Origin: Solobacterium sp.
Lineage (GTDB): Bacteria > Bacillota_I > Bacilli_A > Erysipelotrichales > Erysipelotrichaceae
Reading direction: 5' to 3'
Length of the DNA: 9,388 nucleotides
NCBI GenBank assembly: GCA_017536845.1
Contig: JAFWCP010000262.1
Span: 1 to 9,388, forward strand
Positions within the stretch are counted from its first letter, which is position 1. Every line of letters starts with the position of its first letter. The notes beneath the pieces were generated by a model. It ran no database searches. It was given only the letters and a program-made list of their open reading frames with translations, and had not been told where the DNA came from. The translations under genes were made by a program, and so were the position numbers. Positions 1 through 5,432 of the stretch are shown here, one piece after another.

Positions 1-448
1 AGCTGTCGCTCATGGTTTCGATCAGGATGACATCTGCCCTTGCCTTGACGCCGTATTCCACGGTCTTTTTATAGATATTGACGGCTTCCTCAAAGTCAAG
101 GTCGCCCATCGGTTTCAACAGCCTGCCGGTCGGGCCCATATCAAGGGTGATATAAGCCTCCCTTCCTGTTTCTTCCCTGGCTTCTCTGGCCAGGGTGATG
201 GCGGCAGTGATGACTTCTTCGAGGTTTTCAGGATAGTGGAGAATGTTGGCGCCGAAGGTATTGGCGTTGAAGATATCCGCCCCGGCATTGAGGTAGCCTT
301 TGTACAGGTCCTTGATCTCTTCCGGGTGGGTCAGGTTCCATAACTCCGGCAGTTCACCGCCCTTCAGGCCTTTTTTCTGCAGGATGGTGCCGCTGCCGCC
401 GTCGCAGAACAGCCACTCTCTGCCGAGTCTTTCACGTATGGATTTCAT
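1..448 (-). CDS. metH: Cobalamin-dependent methionine synthase MetH, N-terminal homocysteine-binding domain (partial, cut by left edge)
   Basis: This is the last gene of the methionine operon visible here; it runs off the left edge, leaving 149 residues. They match the start of the homocysteine S-methyltransferase (Hcy-binding) barrel of MetH, which moves a methyl group from methylcobalamin to homocysteine in the cytoplasm. Visible family motifs are CDGGSGT (residues 15-21), NANTFGAN (61-68), DMGPTGRLLKP (103-113) and LIETMSD (142-148). The zinc-binding cysteines, folate domain and cobalamin domain would lie outside the window. The ATG overlaps the stop of the upstream gene by 4 bases (ATGA), and a strong AGGAGG (453-458) sits 4 bases before it, which fixes the start. 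MetH is favoured over a short stand-alone homocysteine methyltransferase because a MetH-type reactivation protein and metF lie directly upstream. The family is near certain; the full-length MetH identity is inferred from context. Confidence 0.9.
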   Translation of the reverse strand, partial: MKSIRERLGREWLFCDGGSGTILQKKGLKGGELPELWNLTHPEEIKDLYKGYLNAGADIFNANTFGANILHYPENLEEVITAAITLAREAREETGREAYITLDMGPTGRLLKPMGDLDFEEAVNIYKKTVEYGVKARADVILIETMSDS

Positions 449-1098
449 GATTCCTCCTTGTAAAACATGCAGCTGTCCTGATGGCTGCATAAAGTGCAGC
501 CCTTCACGGCACAGCGTTCCTGATATGGGGATATGCCGATGAAGGCCGTCACGGATTTGGACGGGCTCATCAGCAGGCTTTCACTTAAGCTGATGCCGGC
601 ATTCCTGTACGGGTCCAGAAGGGAAAAGAACAGCCGTTGTGTTTCCAGCGGCAGGTCTCCGTATCCTGGTGAAAAGCGGGGTCTGAGATACAGCCCTTTT
701 GCCTTGTACTGTTCTTCCAGACGCCGGTTTTCCTGATCGCAGACTTCTTCGATCATGGCTGAGGCGGCTGCCTGCAGGATGGAAGCTCTGGCCATAGAGG
801 TGACGGTGGTTTTCCTTATTAATAAATCAGATCCATGGCCCAGGGTGGCGCAGAACAGCAGCACATCTGTGCAGCCTTTCAGATTTCGATACAGTGAGTG
901 GCTGGGGATGGCTGTACCTTCCAGCAGGATGGTTTCATTGTCAAAGGACAGCGGGAATTCTCTGGCATACGTCCTTGGCTGAATGACTTCATTGAGTTCC
1001 TTCAGGCACTGGTGTATGACGGTTTCCGTTTCGCTGTCTGTTTCCTGATGCCGGTATCCCAGATATCTGGCCACCTCTTTGAGAGGCGGTAAAATCAT
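445..1098 (-). CDS. Stand-alone methionine synthase (MetH) reactivation-domain protein with Cys-rich tail
   Basis: This 217-residue protein resembles the C-terminal activation domain of cobalamin-dependent methionine synthase, here as a separate polypeptide. In E. coli that domain binds AdoMet and supports reductive methylation of inactive cob(II)alamin. The AdoMet-site signature is visible as RPRFSPGYGDLP (139-150), with the family segment SPSKSVTAFIGIS at 178-190. The C-terminus holds four cysteines (C196, C201, C204, C210; spacing C-x4-C-x2-C-x5-C) that could bind a metal or an Fe-S cluster; that is inference. No signal peptide or membrane segment is seen. Its ATG overlaps the metF stop by 4 bases, and its own stop overlaps the metH start by 4 bases, so all three should be made together. 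A GAGG lies about 8 bases before the ATG. Placement between metF and metH strongly supports the role. Confidence 0.88.
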   Translation of the reverse strand: MILPPLKEVARYLGYRHQETDSETETVIHQCLKELNEVIQPRTYAREFPLSFDNETILLEGTAIPSHSLYRNLKGCTDVLLFCATLGHGSDLLIRKTTVTSMARASILQAAASAMIEEVCDQENRRLEEQYKAKGLYLRPRFSPGYGDLPLETQRLFFSLLDPYRNAGISLSESLLMSPSKSVTAFIGISPYQERCAVKGCTLCSHQDSCMFYKEES

Positions 1099-1952
1099 CG
1101 GATGACCTCACTGAGGTTGGCAATGATGGCCGCGGCAATGTCAGGCTTGTTCATCGAATAGACGTGGATGTGTCTGACATTGTTTGCAATCAGGTCAATG
1201 ATCTGTTCGGAGGCATAGATGATGCCTGCCTGTTTCATGGCTTCAGGCTTCTCCCCGAACATATCCACAATGGCCTTGAGCCTTTCCGGCACGGCTGTGC
1301 CCGAAAGGGACACCGAGCGGGAAAGCTGTCTGGCATTGGTGATGGGCATGATGCCGGCCAGGATGGGAATCGAAATGCCGGCTTCTCTTGCCCGGTAGAG
1401 GAAGTTGTAGAAAATGTTGTTGTCAAAGAACATCTGGGTGGTCAGGAAATCACAGCCGGCATCCTGTTTTTCTTTCAGAAAATGCAGATCCATTTTCTTG
1501 TTTTTCGATTCTACGTGGCCTTCAGGATAGCAGGCACCGCCGATGCAGAGATCCGTTTTTTCGCGGATGTAGCGGATCAGGTCCGATGCATGCAGGAAGT
1601 CTTTCTGGATCGGGATATCGGCCGGAAGGTCGCCACGCAGCGCCATGATGTTTTCAATGCCTGTTTCTTCGCATGTTTTCAGCATCCGGTCAACGTGTTC
1701 CCGGGAAGACGCCACGCAGGTCAGATGCGGCATGACGGTGATGTCATCATGAAGCAGTTCAGCTGCCAGTTCGTAGGTGAAGGAAGCGGTTGTTCCCCCT
1801 GCCCCGTAGGTCACCGACATGAAGTCGGGGTGCAGGTCGCCGATGGTTTCCGCCGCGGCTTTCACCGAGGCAAATCCTTCCGCCTTTTTAGGCGGGAAGA
1901 CTTCAAAGGAAAGGGTGATCTTTCCGGATTCCAGCAGTTCTTTGATTTTCAT
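1095..1952 (-). CDS. metF: 5,10-methylenetetrahydrofolate reductase MetF
   Basis: A 285-residue flavoprotein of normal MetF length. It reduces 5,10-methylene-tetrahydrofolate to 5-methyl-tetrahydrofolate with NAD(P)H, supplying the methyl group for MetH. Family landmarks are in order: SFEVFPPK (15-22), with E17 matching catalytic Glu28 of E. coli MetF; VTYGAGGTT (47-55); ALRGDLP (104-110), with D108 matching Asp120; YPEGH (142-146); and TTQMFFD (171-177), with Q173 matching Gln183. The C-terminal extension with the AdoMet regulatory domain of eukaryotic MTHFR is absent, as expected. The ATG lies 1 base after the metA stop, and its AGGAG (+ strand 1960-1964) lies just inside the metA end. This implies a shared transcript and probable coupling. 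All key catalytic residues are present. Confidence 0.97.
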   Translation of the reverse strand: MKIKELLESGKITLSFEVFPPKKAEGFASVKAAAETIGDLHPDFMSVTYGAGGTTASFTYELAAELLHDDITVMPHLTCVASSREHVDRMLKTCEETGIENIMALRGDLPADIPIQKDFLHASDLIRYIREKTDLCIGGACYPEGHVESKNKKMDLHFLKEKQDAGCDFLTTQMFFDNNIFYNFLYRAREAGISIPILAGIMPITNARQLSRSVSLSGTAVPERLKAIVDMFGEKPEAMKQAGIIYASEQIIDLIANNVRHIHVYSMNKPDIAAAIIANLSEVIR

Positions 1953-1953
1953 A

Positions 1954-2877
1954 TTACTTCTCCTGGCTCAGTTCATTCAGGTCGTATGGTGTTGACTGGT
2001 AGACGAAGTAGTTCAGCCAGTTGGAATACAGCATATGGGCACAGCTGCGCCATGTGCATACAGGCCGTTTTGTATCGTCGTCATCGGGATAATAGTTGTA
2101 AGGGATTTTGATCGGCAGGCCGGCGTTCTTATCGCGCAGATATTCTTTTTCCAGCGTGTCCGGGTCATATTCGGAATGGCCGGTGATGAAGATCTGCCGG
2201 CCGCCGTCGGTGGATATGGCATAGACGCCTGCTGTTTCACTTTCACTGAGGATCTTGAGGCCTTTGGTATTGAGGATGTCTTCCTTCAGTACCGTGGTAT
2301 GGCGGGAATGGGGAACCATGAACACATCATCAAAGCCGCGGAAGAGGATGGACCCTTTATGGGTGACGGTATGTTCAAAGATGCCGAACATCTTTTCCGG
2401 CAGCGGCACCTTCTTGATGCCATAGTGGTAGTACAGGGCAGCCTGGGCGCCCCAGCAGATGTGGAAGGTGGAATGGACGTGGGTCTTGGACCATTCCATG
2501 ACCTCACAGAGATCATCCCAGTAATCCACTTCTTCAAAGGGGAGATGTTCCACCGGAGCACCGGTGATGACCATCCCGTCATAGTTCTTGTGTCTGACTT
2601 CCTCGAAAGTCTGGTAGAACGAGGAAAGATGGGATGCAGGCGTGTGTTTATGTTCACGTGACATCATCAGGAATTCCATTTCTACCTGAAGAGGGGTGTT
2701 TCCCAGCAGTCGGCAGAGCTGTGTTTCCGTGACGATCATCAGCGGCATCAGATTTAACAACAGAATTTTCAACGGTCGGATCTGCTGGGAAGTCGCACGG
2801 TCATAGTTCATGACGAAGATGTTTTCCGATTCCAGAACACTTCTGGCGGGCAACTGATTGGGAATAATAATCGGCAT
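1954..2877 (-). CDS. metA: Homoserine O-acyltransferase MetA, predicted acetyl-CoA type
   Basis: First gene of the methionine operon, 307 residues, the usual MetA size. It acylates the hydroxyl of L-homoserine, the committing step of methionine synthesis. The N-terminus MPIIIPNQLPA is typical. The catalytic residues are C141 in FHICWGAQ, H234 and E236 in TGHSEYD, matching Cys142, His235 and Glu237 of E. coli. The residue reported to set acyl-donor choice is E110 in ITGAPVE; the equivalent is Glu111 in the B. cereus acetyltransferase and Gly111 in the E. coli succinyltransferase. Acetyl-CoA is therefore the likely donor despite the common 'homoserine O-succinyltransferase' label. A GGAGG lies about 8 bases before the ATG. 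The gene is transcribed away from a LysR regulator 154 bases upstream, and no riboswitch-sized leader is seen. Confidence 0.96.
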   Translation of the reverse strand: MPIIIPNQLPARSVLESENIFVMNYDRATSQQIRPLKILLLNLMPLMIVTETQLCRLLGNTPLQVEMEFLMMSREHKHTPASHLSSFYQTFEEVRHKNYDGMVITGAPVEHLPFEEVDYWDDLCEVMEWSKTHVHSTFHICWGAQAALYYHYGIKKVPLPEKMFGIFEHTVTHKGSILFRGFDDVFMVPHSRHTTVLKEDILNTKGLKILSESETAGVYAISTDGGRQIFITGHSEYDPDTLEKEYLRDKNAGLPIKIPYNYYPDDDDTKRPVCTWRSCAHMLYSNWLNYFVYQSTPYDLNELSQEK

Positions 2878-2913
2878 AGCGCAACCTCCATTAACGTAAT
2901 TTCAATCTATTGT

Positions 2914-2919
2914 ATTATA
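2914..2919 (-). promoter_or_regulatory. Candidate -10 element of the metA operon promoter
   Basis: On the minus strand this reads TATAAT, a perfect -10 hexamer, 37 bases before the metA ATG. The positions expected for a -35 box (about 2937-2942) read ACCGCT, far from consensus. A good -10 with a poor -35 fits a promoter needing an activator such as the divergent LysR protein; that is inference. The leader would be only about 30 bases, leaving no room for an S-box, T-box or cobalamin riboswitch. Confidence 0.55.
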
Positions 2920-2989
2920 CGAAGCAGCTGAAATACAGCGGTAAATGAAATTTCTATCAGCAATCATAGCCTTAACCTATAACAGCTTC

Positions 2990-3006
2990 TATAGTTATAG
3001 AGTATA
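2990..3006 (+). promoter_or_regulatory. Met-box-like operator for the divergent LysR regulator
   Basis: The 17 bases TATAGTTATAGAGTATA match about 13 of 17 positions of the streptococcal MetR/MtaR Met-box as I recall it (TATAGTTTSAAACTATA). They are embedded in several overlapping symmetric elements: TCTATA/TATAGA around a 2-base centre (2988-3001), CTATAAC (2977-2983) facing GTTATAG (2994-3000), and AACCTAT (2974-2980) facing ATAGGTT (3007-3013). The box overlaps the likely -10 of the regulator gene and lies about 70 bases upstream of the metA -10. That arrangement suggests autoregulation together with activation of metA. It is a sequence-pattern prediction only. Confidence 0.55.
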
Positions 3007-3008
3007 AT
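3003..3008 (+). promoter_or_regulatory. Candidate -10 element of the LysR regulator gene
   Basis: This is a perfect TATAAT 24 bases before the regulator's ATG. It gives a short leader that still holds the AGGAGA ribosome binding site (3018-3023, 8 bases before the ATG). No clear -35 hexamer is seen at the right distance; the region is occupied by the symmetric operator-like repeats, so bound regulator would cover this promoter. Confidence 0.5.
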
Positions 3009-3031
3009 AGGTTATACAGGAGAAAATCACC

Positions 3032-3985
3032 ATGACGATACAACAGCTGCATTACGCGATTGTGATCGCGGAAAAAGGATCCATAAACAAAGCTGCCGAG
3101 ACGCTGTATGTCTCGCAGCCTTCCCTGACCAGCGCCCTGCAGGAGCTGGAAAAGGATATTGGCATCATCATCTTCAACCGTTCCGGAAAAGGTGTGACGC
3201 TGACCAATGACGGCAAGGAGTTTCTGCTGTATGCCAGGCAGGTTTACAGCCAGTATGAAGCGCTGCAGGACCGTTATTCTGTCAAAGGCAATATCAAAAA
3301 GAAGTTCGCCGTTTCCACCCAGCATTATTCCTTTGCGGTCAAGGCCTTTGTGGAAATGGTCAAATCGTTTGATACCAAGGAATATGAATTCGCCATCATG
3401 GAAGAAAGGACAAGGGAGGTCATCAACGATGTCGCAACAACCCGAAGCGAGATCGGCATCCTGTATGTCTCCGACTTCAACCGTTCGGCTTTGATGAAAA
3501 TCATGCAGTCTAACAGGCTGTCGTTCCACCACCTGATTGACTGCCAGGCCTATGTCTATATTCATAAGGACCATCCGCTTGCCGTAAACAAGGCCATCAC
3601 CCTGAAGCAGTTGCAGGATTATCCCTGCCTGCAGTTTGACCAGGGGGATGATACTTCCTTCTACTTTGCGGAGGAAATCCTCAGCACCAATGAATATCCC
3701 CGCATCATCAAGGCCAATGACCGGGCGACCATGCTGAATATGATGGTGGGGCTGAACGGGTATACACTCTGTTCGGGCATCATCTGTGAAGAACTCAACG
3801 GGGATGATTACATCGCCGTGCCGTACAAGGAAGATAAGGAAAACCCCAACAGCTATATGGAAATCGGGTATCTGACAAAGAAGAACAGTGTCTTAAGCAA
3901 AGTGGGCGAACGGTATATCGAAGAACTGAAGAAGTATCTTGGATCAGAAAAATCCATTGGCATTGAAAACGGAAAGAGAATATAA
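3032..3985 (+). CDS. LysR-family transcriptional regulator, MtaR/CmbR-like (methionine/cysteine control predicted)
   Basis: A 317-residue LysR-type regulator. The N-terminal winged helix-turn-helix is clear: helix region SINKAAETLYVSQPSLTSAL (17-36), followed by ELEKDIGIIIFNR (38-50) and TLTNDGKEFL (57-66). A linker helix precedes the periplasmic-binding-protein-like effector domain (about 90-300). Segments such as STQHYSFAVKAFV, DTKEYEF, EVINDV and EIGILYVSDFN closely resemble, from memory, the streptococcal methionine regulator MtaR/MetR and the related CmbR. That link is recall, not a search result. Divergence from metA and the Met-box-like site between them support control of the methionine operon, with a methionine-pathway metabolite as likely effector. 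AGGAGA lies 8 bases before the ATG. The LysR family is certain; the methionine role is likely. Confidence 0.95.
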   Translation: MTIQQLHYAIVIAEKGSINKAAETLYVSQPSLTSALQELEKDIGIIIFNRSGKGVTLTNDGKEFLLYARQVYSQYEALQDRYSVKGNIKKKFAVSTQHYSFAVKAFVEMVKSFDTKEYEFAIMEERTREVINDVATTRSEIGILYVSDFNRSALMKIMQSNRLSFHHLIDCQAYVYIHKDHPLAVNKAITLKQLQDYPCLQFDQGDDTSFYFAEEILSTNEYPRIIKANDRATMLNMMVGLNGYTLCSGIICEELNGDDYIAVPYKEDKENPNSYMEIGYLTKKNSVLSKVGERYIEELKKYLGSEKSIGIENGKRI

Positions 3986-3986
3986 T
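3957..3986 (+). promoter_or_regulatory. Candidate promoter for the MATE transporter gene
   Basis: TTGGCA (3957-3962) and TATAAT (3981-3986) are separated by 18 bases. The -10 is perfect and the -35 differs from TTGACA at one position. The promoter would lie in the last codons of the LysR gene, with TATAAT spanning its stop codon, and would start transcription about 50 bases before the MATE ATG. The transporter could therefore be transcribed apart from the regulator, though read-through is equally possible because no terminator separates them. Confidence 0.5.
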
Positions 3987-3990
3987 ACCG

Positions 3991-4002
3991 TCAATCGATT
4001 GA
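3991..4002 (+). promoter_or_regulatory. 12-base perfect palindrome, candidate operator for the MATE gene
   Basis: TCAATCGATTGA is a perfect palindrome lying at the predicted transcription start of the MATE gene, a typical repressor-site position. It does not resemble the Met-box-like element upstream of the LysR gene. The symmetry is seen directly; operator function is inference, and chance occurrence is possible. Confidence 0.35.
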
Positions 4003-4045
4003 TGCGATACGGAGGGAGGGCTGGCATTACGGAGGTATTCTGCGT

Positions 4046-5404
4046 ATGTCAGAAAACAAAGAAAACAGGCTCGGCACGATGCCGGTAGGACCCCTGCTTG
4101 TGTCCATGGCCGTGCCGATGATGCTTTCCTTCTTCATCCAGGCTCTGTACAACATTGTGGATTCCATGTTTGTGGCCAGGATTTCCGAGAACGCTTTGAC
4201 GGCGGTCTCACTGGCTTTCCCCATGCAGCAGATCATGAATGCCATCGGCATCGGCACCGGTGTCGGTATTTCCGCGGCTGTTCCCCGGGCTCTGGCCCAG
4301 AAGAAAAACAGGCACGCGGATGAGATTGCCAATACCGGCGTCTTCCTGTGCCTGTGCTATTGTGCGGTGTTTATCCTGCTGGGGATCTTCTTTGCCCATC
4401 GGTTTTATGGCTTCCAGACAGATGTTGAAGAGATTGTATCAGGCGGTACCATTTATCTTTCCATTGTCTGGATTGTAAGCGCCGGTGCTTTTTTCGGCAA
4501 TTTCTTTGAGAAAATGCTGACAAGCACGGGCAATGCCACCATGGCCATGATCGCCCAGGCCAGCGGGGCGGTATTCAACCTGGTCTTTGACCCGCTGCTG
4601 ATTTTCGGCATCGGCCCATTCCCGAAGATGGGCATTGCCGGGGCTGCCCTGGCAACGGTTCTCGGCCAGGTTCTGGCGGCAGCTGTTGCCTGTTACTTGA
4701 ACGTGAAAAAGAATCCCTGGGTCCATTTCAGCCGGAAGGATATCTTCCATCCGAAAGGACAGTGTGCAAAGGAAATCTATACCATCGGTTTCCCGTCCAT
4801 GATCACCATCGGCCTGTCCTCATTGAGTTCCTTTTCCATCAACCAGATCCTGCTTTCCTACAGCACGACGGCAACAGCGGTATACGGCATCTGGCTGAAA
4901 CTGCAGAATTTCTGCTTCATGCCATCCTTCGGCATGAACAACGGCATGGTGCCGATCCTCTCATACAACTATGGCAGGAAACGGTATGACCGGGTATGGG
5001 CAACGGTGAAATATGCCTTGACCGTCATTGTCTGCCTGATGCTGGTGCTGACGGCGGTGTTTGAATGCTTCCCGGCCGGCCTGTTACAGCTGTTCAACGC
5101 TTCCGAAAACCTGATGTCCATCGGCCTGGTCGCCATCCGCTGCTGTGTGGCATCGCTGGTATTCGGCGGGGTCTGCGTGATCCTGACATCGGCCATGCAG
5201 GCATTAAGCCATGCCCGGTATACACTGCTGGTGAATGTCCTGCGGGGGCTTGTCCTGCCGGTATCCATGTTTTTCCTGCTGTCGCATCTCTTCCGGAATC
5301 TGGACAGGCTCTGGTTTGCCGTGCCGATTGCGGATATCATCGCGTGCATGGTGACGCTGGTCCTGTTTTACAGAATGCGCAGCGACCTGCATACAGCCGA
5401 ATAA
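4046..5404 (+). CDS. MATE-family efflux transporter (MepA-like)
   Basis: A 452-residue, strongly hydrophobic protein of standard MATE length, expected to have 12 membrane helices in two homologous halves (about 12-220 and 245-445). MATE proteins export cationic drugs or metabolites in exchange for Na+ or H+. Family features are QALYNIVDSMFVAR (32-45), typical of the MepA-type branch, FDPLLIFG followed by GIAGAALAT (181-188, 196-204), and SYNYGRKRYDRV (306-317). The substrate cannot be read from sequence. GGAGG (4031-4035) is 10 bases before the ATG; a second TACGGAGG copy 20 bases further upstream has no suitable start codon behind it. The gene lies 60 bases after the LysR gene on the same strand and ends at a terminator hairpin. 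Whether the regulator controls it is unknown. Confidence 0.95.
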   Translation: MSENKENRLGTMPVGPLLVSMAVPMMLSFFIQALYNIVDSMFVARISENALTAVSLAFPMQQIMNAIGIGTGVGISAAVPRALAQKKNRHADEIANTGVFLCLCYCAVFILLGIFFAHRFYGFQTDVEEIVSGGTIYLSIVWIVSAGAFFGNFFEKMLTSTGNATMAMIAQASGAVFNLVFDPLLIFGIGPFPKMGIAGAALATVLGQVLAAAVACYLNVKKNPWVHFSRKDIFHPKGQCAKEIYTIGFPSMITIGLSSLSSFSINQILLSYSTTATAVYGIWLKLQNFCFMPSFGMNNGMVPILSYNYGRKRYDRVWATVKYALTVIVCLMLVLTAVFECFPAGLLQLFNASENLMSIGLVAIRCCVASLVFGGVCVILTSAMQALSHARYTLLVNVLRGLVLPVSMFFLLSHLFRNLDRLWFAVPIADIIACMVTLVLFYRMRSDLHTAE

Positions 5405-5408
5405 ACGT

Positions 5409-5432
5409 ATCCTTCCAACAGGAAGGATTTTT
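5409..5432 (+). terminator. Rho-independent terminator after the MATE gene
   Basis: An 8-base perfect stem, ATCCTTCC and GGAAGGAT, encloses the loop AACA. With the last stem base included, five T residues follow the arm. It begins 4 bases after the MATE stop codon. The opposing transglutaminase-like gene ends at 5431, right at the hairpin. On the minus strand the hairpin is followed by ACGTTTATT rather than a clean T run, so it would work poorly in that direction. Confidence 0.85.

Noticed and set aside
1164..2111. A 315-codon open frame on the plus strand across metF and the end of metA
   Set aside because: It is antisense to two well-supported genes with intact catalytic motifs, and its product is a Phe/Gly/His-rich shadow translation with no family features.
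4008..4035. Two TACGGAGG copies 20 bases apart before the MATE gene, considered as a leader peptide or standby ribosome site
   Set aside because: No suitable start codon follows the first copy, so a small ORF cannot be supported; only the second copy is correctly spaced from the MATE ATG.
3984..4039. AATACC (3984-3989) could pair with GGTATT (4034-4039) and mask part of the MATE ribosome binding site
   Set aside because: Only six base pairs across a 44-base loop, and the first arm would be absent from transcripts made by the predicted local promoter.
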